The position numbers and the translations under genes were made by a program. From Nonomuraea soli (GTDB lineage Bacteria > Actinomycetota > Actinomycetes > Streptosporangiales > Streptosporangiaceae): a stretch of DNA of 64,000 nt. Each line of letters opens with the position of its first letter. Positions within the stretch are counted from its first letter, which is position 1. The notes beneath the pieces were generated by a model. The model was not told the DNA's origin, ran no database searches, and was given only the letters and a program-made list of their open reading frames with translations. Positions 1 through 9,039 of this stretch are shown here, piece after piece. The stretch spans positions 1,302,001 through 1,366,000 of the forward strand of contig NZ_JACDUR010000001.1 of assembly GCF_013761175.1 (NCBI RefSeq), written 5' to 3'.

Positions 1-686
1 TCGCGCAGGCCGCGGGCGCGGGCTCCGATCACGTAGTCCTCGCGCAGTGTCCCGATCACCGACTCGCGCACGTACAGCACCAGCCACGACGACTGCGAGA
101 TCGCCAGCACGACGACCGGCAGGACCAGGTGGTGGGCGACGTCCAGCGGCTCCAGCGTGCTGGAGGACGCGTCGCTCAGCCCGCCCGCGGGCAGCCAGCC
201 GAGCTTGAGCGCGAACACGTAGATCGACAGCAGCGCCAGCCAGAACACCGGCACCGACTCGTTGGCGAACGCGCCCCCGGTGATCACCCGGTCCAGGAGC
301 GAGCCCTTGCGCCAGGCCGCGAGCGTGCCGGCGACCAGGCTGCCGGCCAGCATGAGCACGATGGCGCCACTCGTGGCCATCAGGGTCCAGGGCAGCCGCT
401 CCGCGACGATCTCGGCCACCGGGCGGTGGAAGGAACGGGACTCGCCGAGGTCACCGGTGACCAGGTTGCCCAGCCAGGTGGCGTACTGCTCCAGGAAGGG
501 CCGGTCCAGGCCCCAGTTGGCGCGGATCTGCTCGACGACGGCCGGATCGGTCACCATCGCGCGGTCGCCCAGATACTGCCTGACCGGGTCGAAGGGGGAG
601 GCCTGGGCCAGGGCGAACATGCCCGCCGTCACCCCGACCAGCAACGGCAGGGCGAAGGCCGCCCGCCAGGCGATCACTTTGATCAT
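1..686 (-). CDS. ABC transporter permease, dipeptide/oligopeptide type (DppB-like), 3' end outside window
   Basis: Inner-membrane permease of a family-5 (peptide/nickel/opine) ABC importer. About 228 residues are visible. A hydrophobic segment lies near residues 5-25. It is followed by the conserved linker GLDRPFLEQYATWLGNLVTG, typical of DppB-class permeases, and then three more membrane segments (about 95-118, 135-155 and 175-195). The last visible residues, EDYVIGARARGLR, are the EAA-type loop that docks on the ATPase, so the C-terminal third is cut off by the window start. The ATG at 684-686 overlaps the TGA of the upstream binding-protein gene (ATGA), showing translational coupling. Substrate cannot be told from the permease; peptide is the default. 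Confidence 0.9.
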   Translation of the reverse strand, partial: MIKVIAWRAAFALPLLVGVTAGMFALAQASPFDPVRQYLGDRAMVTDPAVVEQIRANWGLDRPFLEQYATWLGNLVTGDLGESRSFHRPVAEIVAERLPWTLMATSGAIVLMLAGSLVAGTLAAWRKGSLLDRVITGGAFANESVPVFWLALLSIYVFALKLGWLPAGGLSDASSSTLEPLDVAHHLVLPVVVLAISQSSWLVLYVRESVIGTLREDYVIGARARGLR

Positions 687-2218
687 GCCGCGCGCTTCCA
701 GGTGTGCAGGTCGCGGAAGAGGCCGCCGGTGGCGTGCTCGTGGGCGTCGACGCCCGGCCGCACACCCTCCACCTGGCCGCGGATCACGTAGACGTGCTTG
801 AGGAAGACCAGGTGGACCCAGGGCTGGTCGTCGTGGACGAGCTGCTGGAAGCGGGAGTAGGCCTGCTTGCGCTCGGCCTCGTCGCCGGAGGCGCGTCCCT
901 TCTCCAGCGCCGCGTCGACCTCGGGGTTGTCGTAGTGGCCCGGGTTGAAGAAGCCCTTGCCCGCGTAGGCGGAGTGGTAGAGCTCGTAGTTGACGTAGTC
1001 GGGGTCGTACGGCGAGCCGTACCCCATGATCAGCGCGTCCTTCGCCATGCGGGGCTCGATGGCGTCCCAGTCGAGGCCCTCGGGCGTGACCTCCAGGCCG
1101 ATCTTCTTGGCGTCGGAGGCGGCGGCCAGGGCCAGCTCCTTGCGCAGGGAGTCGCCGGCCGGGTACATGAGCGTGAAGGCCGCCCTGACACCGTCCTTGG
1201 CGCGCACGCCGTCGTCGCCCTGCTTCCAGCCGGCGCCGTCGAGCAGGGCGGCCGCGGCGGCCTGGTCGGGCTTGGGCGATCCGGTCGCCGCCGGGTCGTA
1301 CCAGGCGATGTCGGGGGAGATCGGCCCGAAGGCGGGCTTGCCCGCGCCGGCCAGGATGGTGTCGACCATGGCCTGCCGGTCGACGGCCAGTCCGAAGGCC
1401 TTGCGCACGGACACGTCGGCGGTCACGGGGTTCTTGAAGGGGAACATGACGCCCCGGTAGTCGGCGCTGTCGACCTGGTGGACGGTGGTGCCCTGCTGGT
1501 TCTCGAAACGCCTGGCCGCCTTGGGCGGCAGCACCGTGGCGTCGAACTCCCCGGCCGCGAGGCGGGTGGCGCGCACGTTGTCGTCTTCGGCGAAGGCCAG
1601 CACCACCCGCTTGATCGAGGGCGCTCCGCCGAAGTAGGCGTCGTTCGATTTGAGCGTGATCTTGTCGCCCGGAGTCCAGGAGACGAAGGAGTAGGGCCCG
1701 GTGCCGACCGGCTTGGCGGGGTCGGTGACGCCGCCGGGCACGATGCCGAGCGTGGTGCGCTGCACGAAGGGCGCGTAGGGGTACTTCAGCCGGAACTCCA
1801 CCGTGCGCGGGTCCTTGGCGGCGACGCTCTCGACGGCGGCGAAGTCGCCGCTGATGGGGGAGTTGGTCTTCGGGTCCAGCACGCTGCGGTAGGTGGCCAC
1901 GACGTCCTCGGCGCCGAGCGCCCGGCCGTCGTGGAAGGTGACGCCCTGGCGCAGGGTGAAGGTCACGGTCCTGCCGTCGGGCGCGGTCACCGGCGCGGCG
2001 TCGGCCAGCGACGGTTCCAGCGTCAGGTCGGGCTTGCGCCTCATCAGGCCGTCGAACATCAGCGCGCCGCCGTCGGCGGCGAAGCCCAGGACGGGGCTGA
2101 GGTTCTCGAACTCCGAGCTCAGGCCGATGACGAAGGCGTCCTCGGCGGGGGCGGCCGGTGCCTGGCAGGCGGCCGTCAGGCCGGCGGCGACGATCAGGGC
2201 TGCTGCGCGCGTCCTCAT
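683..2218 (-). CDS. ABC transporter substrate-binding lipoprotein, family 5 (peptide type)
   Basis: Extracytoplasmic solute receptor of the importer whose permease follows. The 511-residue length fits SBP_bac_5. The N-terminus is a lipoprotein signal with lipobox LTAAC, so Cys18 should be lipidated and anchor the protein outside the membrane. Family hallmarks seen are VTFTLRQGVTFHDGRALGAE (around residues 85-105) and the late YDPDYVNYELYHSAY loop. It starts at an ATG and its stop overlaps the next start by 4 bp. The 53-bp gap to the divergent plus-strand gene is AT-rich and probably holds both promoters. The ligand is unknown; dipeptides, oligopeptides or metal chelates are all possible for this family. 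Confidence 0.93.
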   Translation of the reverse strand: MRTRAAALIVAAGLTAACQAPAAPAEDAFVIGLSSEFENLSPVLGFAADGGALMFDGLMRRKPDLTLEPSLADAAPVTAPDGRTVTFTLRQGVTFHDGRALGAEDVVATYRSVLDPKTNSPISGDFAAVESVAAKDPRTVEFRLKYPYAPFVQRTTLGIVPGGVTDPAKPVGTGPYSFVSWTPGDKITLKSNDAYFGGAPSIKRVVLAFAEDDNVRATRLAAGEFDATVLPPKAARRFENQQGTTVHQVDSADYRGVMFPFKNPVTADVSVRKAFGLAVDRQAMVDTILAGAGKPAFGPISPDIAWYDPAATGSPKPDQAAAAALLDGAGWKQGDDGVRAKDGVRAAFTLMYPAGDSLRKELALAAASDAKKIGLEVTPEGLDWDAIEPRMAKDALIMGYGSPYDPDYVNYELYHSAYAGKGFFNPGHYDNPEVDAALEKGRASGDEAERKQAYSRFQQLVHDDQPWVHLVFLKHVYVIRGQVEGVRPGVDAHEHATGGLFRDLHTWKRAA

Positions 2219-2271
2219 GGTTGCGAGACTCTAGTAGATGCAAATAAATCGCAATAAGCCGGGGGTAAGGG

Positions 2272-2868
2272 ATGGCATGGCAGGCTTGCCCTGTGACGTA
2301 CGGCCCCCCAGAACCCACGCGCGCACCCAGCAGCCCGACGATCCTGTTGCTCGTCTCCGGGCTCACCGGCATGATCGGCTTCCTGATCGGGCTGTTCGCC
2401 GGGATCGGCATGGCGGATCCCGTCGCGCAGGAACGTCCGAACCCCTCCTCGACGCTGCACCTGGAGCCCGAGGAGACTCCCGGCGCCGAGACCACCGCGC
2501 CCGTCACGGAGATGCCGACCCTGCCGCCGGAGCAAGCCACCGATCAGCCCACCCCGCCCACGACCCCGCCCACGATGCCGCCCTCGACCCCGCCCGCGAC
2601 GCAACCCCCGGCGCAGGCGACCGACGGGCCCCTGGGCGGCATGCGCGTTCTGCTCGTCGGCACCGACATCCAGCCGGGCACCTACCGCACCACCGGCCTG
2701 GCTCCCGGCCAGCAGCAGTGCTTCTGGGCCCGGCTGAGCAGCACCGATCCGGCCCTCGACAGCGTCATCGACGGAGGCATGGCCACGGGCGAGACCACGG
2801 TCACCATCCAGCCGACCGACAAGGCCTTCCAGACCAGCGGATGCGCCGAATGGGTGCGTCAGGGCTAG
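2272..2868 (+). CDS. Membrane-anchored, Pro/Thr-rich extracytoplasmic protein of unknown function
   Basis: Not a named family to me. A single hydrophobic helix at about residues 24-46 is followed by a Pro/Thr/Glu-rich linker (about 60-110) and a compact C-terminal domain of about 80 residues. The motifs TDIQPGTYRTTGL and DKAFQTSGCAEW and two cysteines, near residues 150 and 192, suggest a disulfide. This is a common actinobacterial layout: signal anchor, disordered wall-spanning linker, small outer domain. The ATG at 2272 sits only 1-4 bases after the purine run GTAAGGG, which is too close for a normal ribosome site. The in-frame GTG at 2293 is an alternative that gives a 191-residue protein. 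Function cannot be assigned. Confidence 0.75.
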   Translation: MAWQACPVTYGPPEPTRAPSSPTILLLVSGLTGMIGFLIGLFAGIGMADPVAQERPNPSSTLHLEPEETPGAETTAPVTEMPTLPPEQATDQPTPPTTPPTMPPSTPPATQPPAQATDGPLGGMRVLLVGTDIQPGTYRTTGLAPGQQQCFWARLSSTDPALDSVIDGGMATGETTVTIQPTDKAFQTSGCAEWVRQG

Positions 2869-2900
2869 CCAGCGGCGTCGCGGCACACGAAGATGCCCTC

Positions 2901-3662
2901 ATGTCGGTCCTGCAAAGCTTCGTCACCAGCATCCGCAGCGGCGCCATCGAGGTCATCGACCTCACCGCGCCCCTGTCGTCCGAGACGCCCATCCTCCAGC
3001 TGCCGGAACCCTTCGGCAACACGATCCCCTTCAGCCTGGAGGAGATCAGCCACTACGACGACCGGGGCCCGGCGTGGTACTGGAACGACATCCACACCGG
3101 TGAGCACACCGGCACCCACTTCGACGCGCCCGTCCACTGGGTGACCGGACGCGAGGGCCACGACGTCGCCCAGGTTCCCGTCTCCCGGCTGCTCGCGCCC
3201 GCCGTGGTGCTCGACTTCACCGCCGAGGCCGGCAAGGACCCCGACTTCCTGCTGCGGATCGAGCACGTACGCGAGTGGGAGCGGGTCAACGGCGCCCTGC
3301 CGGAGGGCGGCTGGCTGCTGTACCGCACCGGCTGGGACCGGCGCTCCGACAACGCCGCGGACTTCCTCAACCAGGGCAGCTGGCCCGGCATCTCCATCGA
3401 GTGCGCCGACTACCTGGCCTCCCAGACGGCCATCCTGGGCCTCGGCGTCGAGACCGTCGGCACCGACGCGGGCGCCGCGCACTCCTTCGACCCGCCCTTC
3501 CCGTGCCATTCGTTCTTCCTGGGCAACGACAAGTACGGTCTGACCCAGCTGCGCAACCTGGAGCGCCTGCCGGTCACGGGCGCCGTGATCGTGGCGCCGC
3601 CGCTCCCCATCGTCGGCGGCTCCGGCAGCCCCGTGAGGGTGCTGGCACTGGTCGAACGATGA
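2901..3662 (+). CDS. Cyclase family hydrolase (kynurenine formamidase-like fold)
   Basis: A 253-residue member of the cyclase family PF04199, which includes KynB formamidases, polyketide-type cyclases and isatin hydrolases. The signature HTGTHFDAPVHW (about residues 69-80) supplies the metal-binding His/Asp/His ligands. The family catalyses metal-dependent hydrolysis of amide or lactam-like bonds. The open frame extends upstream, but ATG 2901 is the sensible start because homologous sequence begins there. The stop overlaps the ATG of the TPP-dependent enzyme (ATGA at 3659-3662), so the two are made together and probably act in one catabolic route. The substrate is not evident. No tryptophan-pathway neighbours are present, so a kynurenine role is not supported. 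Confidence 0.87.
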   Translation: MSVLQSFVTSIRSGAIEVIDLTAPLSSETPILQLPEPFGNTIPFSLEEISHYDDRGPAWYWNDIHTGEHTGTHFDAPVHWVTGREGHDVAQVPVSRLLAPAVVLDFTAEAGKDPDFLLRIEHVREWERVNGALPEGGWLLYRTGWDRRSDNAADFLNQGSWPGISIECADYLASQTAILGLGVETVGTDAGAAHSFDPPFPCHSFFLGNDKYGLTQLRNLERLPVTGAVIVAPPLPIVGGSGSPVRVLALVER

Positions 3663-5365
3663 TCGTCGCCCAGGCCGTCGGCCGCGTCCTGGCCGCTCTG
3701 GGCTGCGACGCGGCCTTCGGCGTGGTCGGCAGTGGCAACTTCCACGTCACCAACGCCCTCATCGAGCACGGCGTACGCTACGTCGCCGCCCGGCACGAGG
3801 GAGGCGCGGCGACCATGGCCGACGCCTACGCGCGCCTGAGTGGCACCGTCGGGCTGCTCACCGTGCACCAGGGCCCCGGCCTGACCAACGCGATCACCGG
3901 GCTGGCCGAGGCGGCCAAGAGCCGCACGCCGATGATCGTGCTGGCGGGCGAGGCGACCGACCCGCGCTCGAACTTCGCCGTCGACCAGGAGGCGCTCGTG
4001 CGCTCGGTGGGCGGCGTCGCCGCCCGCGTCCGCAACGGCCACACCTGTGTCGAGAAGACCATCGCCGCCTTCCGTACGGCGGTGCACGACCGCACCGTGG
4101 TGCTGCTCAACCTGCCCCTCGACGTGCAGCAGGAGCAGGTGCCCTGGGACGGCGCCGTCGCCGCCTTCCACGAGCGGCTCATCCAGGACGCGGCCCTGGG
4201 CCCCGCGCAGCCCGCGCTCGGAGCCGGGCCGCGCACCCTGGAACGCACCGCGGTCGAGGCCCTGGCCGAGATGCTCGCCACGGCGGAGCGCCCGGTCTTC
4301 ATCGCCGGTCGCGGCGCCAGGCACGCCAGGGCCGAGCTGGAGGAGCTGGCCGGCCGGTCCGGGGCGCTGCTGGCCACCTCGGCCGTGGCCAGGGGCCTGT
4401 TCCGCGGCAGCCCGTGGGACCTCGACGTCAGCGGCGGCTTCGCCACCCCGCTGGCCGCCGAGCTGATCGGCGCGGCCGACGTGGTCGTCGGATGGGGCTG
4501 CGCGCTCAACATGTGGACCACCCGGCACGGCAGGCTGATCGGGCCGCGCGCCAAGGTCGTGCAGGTCGATGTGGAGGTCGCGGCGCTCGGACGCCAGCGC
4601 ACGGTGCACCTGCCGATCCGCGGCGAGGTCTCTGCGGTCGCCTCGGCCGTCTCCCGCGCCTTCGACGACAGGCTCGGACGGCCGCCCGGCGAGCAGGGTG
4701 ACCCGCCGCAGCCGGGCTACCGATCGCCGGATCTGGCCGAGCGCATCGCCGGGCAGGGGCGCTGGCGAGCCGTGCCGTACGAGGACGACAGCGGCGGCGG
4801 CAGGATCGATCCGCGCACGCTCACCATCGGCCTCGACGACCTGCTGCCCGCCGAGCGGGTGATCGCCACCGACTCGGGCAACTTCATGGGCTACCCCGCC
4901 ATGTTCCTGGAGGTCCCCGACGAGCAGGGCTTCTGCTTCACCCAGGCCTTCCAGTCGATCGGACTCGGCCTGGCCACCGCCGTCGGCGCCGCCCTGGCCA
5001 GACCGGACCGGCTGCCGGTGGCCGCGCTCGGCGACGGCGGCGCGCTCATGGGAATCTCGGAGCTGGAGACCGTGGTCCGCCTGGGGTTGCCGATGGTGAT
5101 CGTCGTCTACGACGACGAAGGCTACGGGGCCGAGGTGCACCATTTCGCGGGCGGGCCCCTGGAGACCGTCACCTTCCCGCCCGTCGACTTCGCCGAACTG
5201 GCCAGGGGGTACGGCTGCGCGGCCGTCACCGTGACCGGGCCGGGCGACCTGTCGGGCGTGGCCGAATGGCTGAAGGGGCCGCGCGAGCGCCCTCTCCTGG
5301 TGCACGCCAAGGTCACCGGGGACCGCGGATCGTGGTGGCTGGAGGAGGCCTTCAGGGGCCACTGA
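3659..5365 (+). CDS. Thiamine-diphosphate-dependent enzyme, acetolactate synthase-like
   Basis: A 568-residue TPP enzyme with the three-domain layout of acetolactate synthase, benzoylformate decarboxylase and similar enzymes. The N-terminal pyrimidine-binding domain contains ARHEGGAATMADAYAR, whose Glu (about residue 47) activates the thiamine ring. A central domain follows, then a C-terminal pyrophosphate-binding domain with GDGGALMG (about residue 458). The metal-ligand loop reads VYDDEGYG, with Asp where most relatives have Asn. It starts at the ATG overlapping the cyclase stop. The cyclase pairing and absence of an ilvN regulatory subunit argue against branched-chain amino acid synthesis and for a degradative carboligase or decarboxylase. 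Exact reaction unknown. Confidence 0.87.
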   Translation: MIVAQAVGRVLAALGCDAAFGVVGSGNFHVTNALIEHGVRYVAARHEGGAATMADAYARLSGTVGLLTVHQGPGLTNAITGLAEAAKSRTPMIVLAGEATDPRSNFAVDQEALVRSVGGVAARVRNGHTCVEKTIAAFRTAVHDRTVVLLNLPLDVQQEQVPWDGAVAAFHERLIQDAALGPAQPALGAGPRTLERTAVEALAEMLATAERPVFIAGRGARHARAELEELAGRSGALLATSAVARGLFRGSPWDLDVSGGFATPLAAELIGAADVVVGWGCALNMWTTRHGRLIGPRAKVVQVDVEVAALGRQRTVHLPIRGEVSAVASAVSRAFDDRLGRPPGEQGDPPQPGYRSPDLAERIAGQGRWRAVPYEDDSGGGRIDPRTLTIGLDDLLPAERVIATDSGNFMGYPAMFLEVPDEQGFCFTQAFQSIGLGLATAVGAALARPDRLPVAALGDGGALMGISELETVVRLGLPMVIVVYDDEGYGAEVHHFAGGPLETVTFPPVDFAELARGYGCAAVTVTGPGDLSGVAEWLKGPRERPLLVHAKVTGDRGSWWLEEAFRGH

Positions 5366-5377
5366 CCCCCGGCACCC

Positions 5378-5748
5378 TCACCCGCTCTTGCGGAAGCCCC
5401 GCGCCTCCTCCGCGGCGGCGAGCACCTGCTCCAGCGAACCGCCGCCGCCCGCGGTCACGGCGGCGGCGATCGCGCCCTCCACGAACGGCACGTCCGCCAG
5501 CACGATCCGGCCCGGCTCCTCCAGCAGCCGCGCCGTCAGCACCGAGCTGCCCAGATCCGGCACCAGCACCACGCCGTCACCCTGGTCGACCGCGGCGACG
5601 GCCGCCTCGATCAGGTCCACGCTCGTGCCCAGCCCGCCGTCGGCGTCACCGCCGGCCGCCGCGACGGGCACCTCGCACCCGGCGATGCCGCGCGCCAGCG
5701 CCGCCGCCTCCGCCGCCAGCCCCGCGCTGTGCGAGACCAGCACGAGCC

Positions 5749-5755
<7 letters not shown>
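5378..5755 (-). CDS. dhaM: PTS-dependent dihydroxyacetone kinase, phosphotransferase subunit DhaM
   Basis: The third protein of the PTS-type dihydroxyacetone kinase. It is a 125-residue EIIA-Man-like domain starting VGLVLVSHSAGLA. His9 is the residue phosphorylated by HPr and passes the phosphate to ADP bound on DhaL. GTSVDLIEAAV and VLVPDLGSSVLTA are further family signatures. It lacks the extra HPr and EI-like domains of the E. coli protein, as is usual in actinobacteria and firmicutes, so it must depend on general EI and HPr encoded elsewhere. The start overlaps the end of dhaL by 7 bp. Confidence 0.93.
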
Positions 5756-6344
<589 letters not shown>

Positions 6345-6345
<1 letters not shown>

Positions 6346-7334
6346 CAGCGCCCCCATCGCAGGCCGGGGGTGGATACCGGGGCGTCCCACAGGCGGGTGA
6401 GGTCGTCGTCGAGACGGCACACGGTGACGGAGAAGCCCTGCATGTCGAGGCTCGTCACGTAGTTGCCGACCAGGCTCCTGGTGATCGTCGCCCCTTTGCC
6501 CTTCACGTAGGCGGCCACCTCGGCGAACACCCCGTACAGCTCGATGAGCGGCGTGCCGCCCATACCGTTGACCAGCACCAGCAGCTCGCCCTCCAGCGGC
6601 AGGTCGCCGTGGACGGCGTCCATCGCCACCTCGGCCAGCTCCCGCGCGCTAGCCAGCGGCACCCGGCGCCTGCCCGGCTCCCCGTGGATGCCGATGCCCA
6701 CCTCCACCTGGTCCTCCGGCAGGTCGAAGGTGGGCTTGCCGGCGGCGGGCACCGTGCAGGAGGTGAGCGCCACGCCGAAGGAGCGGCTGCGCGCGCCGAC
6801 CAGCTCGGCCACCGCCGCCACCTTGGCCAGCGGCGCGCCCGTCTCGGCCAGCGCCCCGGCGATCTTCTCCACGAACAACGTCGCGCCCGTGCCGCGGCGG
6901 CCCGCGGTGTAGAGGGAGTCCTCGACCGCCACGTCGTCGTCGACCAGAACGCTCGCGACCTCGATGCCCTCCTCGGCGCACAGCTCGGCGGCCATCTCGA
7001 AGTTGAGCACGTCACCGGTGTAGTTCTTGACGATGTGCAGCACCCCCGCGCCCTGGTCGGCGGCCTTGGTGGCCTCGATGAGCTGGTCGGGGACGGGGGA
7101 GGTGAAGATCTCGCCAGGACACGCCGCGTCGAGCATGCCGTACCCGACGAACCCGGCGTGAAGCGGCTCGTGCCCCGATCCGCCGCCGGAGACCAGCCCG
7201 ACCTTGCCGGGCGTGAGCGCCGCCCTGGTCACCACCTGGTTCTCGAGATCGACGGCCAGTCCGGGATGCGCGAGCGCCAGCCCGCGCAGCGCATCACGGA
7301 CCACGGCGTCGGGGGCGTTGATGAGCTTCTTCAT
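6345..7334 (-). CDS. dhaK: Dihydroxyacetone kinase substrate-binding subunit DhaK
   Basis: Cytoplasmic subunit that binds dihydroxyacetone covalently as a hemiaminal and is phosphorylated by DhaL-ADP. The 329 residues starting MKKLINAP match the family's usual start and length. [15 protein letters not shown] (about residue 50) forms the substrate pocket. The His in GIGIHGEPG (about residue 217) is the substrate-attaching residue, equivalent to His218 in E. coli. An ATG two codons upstream (7340) is equally possible. The order dhaK-dhaL-dhaM with overlapping ends shows one operon feeding DHA phosphate into glycolysis. No DhaR or DhaS regulator lies next to it. Confidence 0.95.
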
Positions 7335-7400
7335 GGTCATAACCTGTACCCAAGCCCGCCATATCGCAAGGTTACGGTGGCGTAGGTTACTGTTCAGTTC

Positions 7401-8150
7401 ATGGCCGAGCTCGTCTATACCCCGGTGATCGCCGCAGCCAAGACCGTCTTCCGCGTCATGGACTACCGCTTCCGCATCGAGGGCACGCACAACGTGCCAC
7501 GCAGCGGTGGCGCGGTCCTGGTGAGCAACCACATCAGCTACCTCGACTTCATCTTCGCCGGATACGGCGCGTTGTTGTCGGCGGGCAGGCTGACCAGGTT
7601 CATGGCCAAGAAGCAGGTCTTCGACCACCCCGTGTCGGGACCGCTGATGCGCGGCATGCGCCACATCCCCGTCGACCGCGCGGCCGGCGCCGACTCCTAC
7701 GCGCGGGCCGTCGGCATGCTGCGCGCGGGCGAGGTCGTCGGCGTCTTCGCCGAGGCCACCATCAGCCGCTCGTTCACGGTCAAGGAGATCAAGAACGGCT
7801 CGGTGCGCATGGCCCAGGAGGCCGGGGTGCCGCTCATCCCGATGGCCCTGTGGGGCACCCAGCGCCTGTGGACCAAGGGCCGGCCCAAGCAGCTCGGCCA
7901 GCGGCACGTGCCCATCACGATCGTGGTCGGCGAGCCGATGCGGGTCTCGCCCGGCGACGACGTCAACGCCGTGACCCTGGACCTGCGCGAGCGCATGACC
8001 GCGCTGGCCGAGCGGGCCCAGAGCGACTATCCCGACCGTACGGCCGGCGCCTGGTGGCTGCCCGCCCATCTGGGAGGAAGCGCGCCCACTCCTGAGGAGG
8101 CGGCGGCGATGGACGCCGAGGAGGCGGCCTCGCGGCGCAAGGGCGACTGA
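7401..8150 (+). CDS. 1-acylglycerol-3-phosphate acyltransferase family protein (PlsC-like)
   Basis: A 249-residue membrane-associated acyltransferase. NHISYLDF (about residues 42-49) is the catalytic HX4D box. MRHIPVDRA (about 90-98) and FAEATIS (about 116-122) match the glycerol-phosphate-binding blocks II and III; block III is usually FPEGT, so here Pro and Gly are replaced. The family transfers a fatty acyl group from acyl-ACP or acyl-CoA to lysophosphatidic acid in phospholipid synthesis. Several actinobacterial paralogues act on other lipids, so the acceptor is not certain. Divergent from the dhaKLM operon with a 66-bp gap. Confidence 0.88.
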   Translation: MAELVYTPVIAAAKTVFRVMDYRFRIEGTHNVPRSGGAVLVSNHISYLDFIFAGYGALLSAGRLTRFMAKKQVFDHPVSGPLMRGMRHIPVDRAAGADSYARAVGMLRAGEVVGVFAEATISRSFTVKEIKNGSVRMAQEAGVPLIPMALWGTQRLWTKGRPKQLGQRHVPITIVVGEPMRVSPGDDVNAVTLDLRERMTALAERAQSDYPDRTAGAWWLPAHLGGSAPTPEEAAAMDAEEAASRRKGD

Positions 8151-8187
8151 CCGCTCAGATGGCGGCCGGGACCGCTCAGATGGCGGC
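8149..8187 (-). repeat. Tandem 21-bp direct duplication at the 3' end of the kinase gene
   Basis: The 18-bp string GACCGCTCAGATGGCGGC occurs at 8149-8166 and again at 8170-8187. The second copy contains the stop of the minus-strand kinase gene (TGA, 8176-8178) and its last codons. The first copy is a duplicate lying beyond the stop and touching the end of the acyltransferase gene. It looks like replication slippage that duplicated the gene end without changing the protein. Confidence 0.85.
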
Positions 8188-8982
8188 AGGGTAGGAGGGG
8201 CGCAGGTCGGCCAGGAGGATGGCGGCCTGCTCCTGGGTGAGGCGGCGCGCCGGGTCGGAGCGCAGCAGGCCCTCGATCACCGGTCGCAGCGCCCCCGCCC
8301 GGCGCGGGGGCGGGTAGGAGCCGCTCTGGACCATCGCCACCACGGTGGGCGCGTCCTTGCCGGGAAAGGGCGGCGTGCCCTCGACGGCGGAGTAGAGGGT
8401 GGCGCCGAACGACCACATGTCGGCCTCCTTCGTCGCCGCCCCGCCGTACAGGCGCTCGGGGGCCATGAAGGCGGGCGTGCCGCGCAGGCCGCGGGAGGTC
8501 GTGGCGGTCGCCGTGCCGCTGTCGGCGGTGGCGATGCCGAAGTCGGTGAGGACCACGCGGTCGCCGGTGAGCATGACGTTGGCGGGCTTGACGTCGCGGT
8601 GCAGGACGCTGGAGCGGTGCGCGTTGCGCAGGGCGGCGAGCAGGTGGCGGCCGATCCCGGCCACCGACTGGGCGGGCAGGGTGCCGACCTGGGAGAGCAG
8701 CTGGTGCAGGGAGAGCCCGTCGAGGTACTCCATGACGATCCAGAGCCGTCCGCTCTCCTCGATGAGGTCGTGGACGGTGACGATGTTGGGGTGCGACAGG
8801 CCTGCGGCCATGCGGGCCTCCCGCAGGACCCTGCGGCGCACGGCCGCGGCCTCCCCGGTCAGCGTCAGCTCCTTGAGCGCCACCTCTCGGTGGAGAAGCT
8901 GGTCGAACGCCCGCCAGACAACGCCCATCCCCCCACGACCGGCCTCCTCGTTAAGGAGGTACCGTCCGCCGATCTCCCGCAT
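8176..8982 (-). CDS. Soluble eukaryotic-type serine/threonine protein kinase
   Basis: A 268-residue Hanks-type kinase consisting of the catalytic domain only, with no transmembrane or sensor region. Motifs in order: glycine loop GRGGMGVVW (15-23), catalytic lysine VALKEL (Lys37), catalytic loop HRDVKPANV (about 125), DFGIAT (about 148), and the APE-like motif MAPERLYGG. These are intact, so it should be active on Ser/Thr. I chose ATG 8982, preceded by GAGGGGATGGT. In-frame ATGs upstream (9012, 9039) lack such a site and add residues with no family match. Targets are unknown; no adjacent phosphatase or FHA protein is seen. Confidence 0.92.
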   Translation of the reverse strand: MREIGGRYLLNEEAGRGGMGVVWRAFDQLLHREVALKELTLTGEAAAVRRRVLREARMAAGLSHPNIVTVHDLIEESGRLWIVMEYLDGLSLHQLLSQVGTLPAQSVAGIGRHLLAALRNAHRSSVLHRDVKPANVMLTGDRVVLTDFGIATADSGTATATTSRGLRGTPAFMAPERLYGGAATKEADMWSFGATLYSAVEGTPPFPGKDAPTVVAMVQSGSYPPPRRAGALRPVIEGLLRSDPARRLTQEQAAILLADLRPSYPAAI

Positions 8983-9039
8983 ACCATCCCCTCGTCGCTC
9001 GATCGTAATCATGTCACTTGATCGAGGCGTGAGGGACAC

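Noticed and set aside
704..2257. Long open frame on the plus strand opposite the peptide-binding protein gene
   Set aside because: The minus strand encodes a clear binding lipoprotein. The plus-strand product is Gly/Val/Arg-rich with no domain; such long shadows are normal at very high GC.
2238..3662. A 474-residue fusion protein upstream of the cyclase
   Set aside because: The first 220 residues are Arg/Pro-rich shadow of the preceding gene; family sequence begins at ATG 2901.
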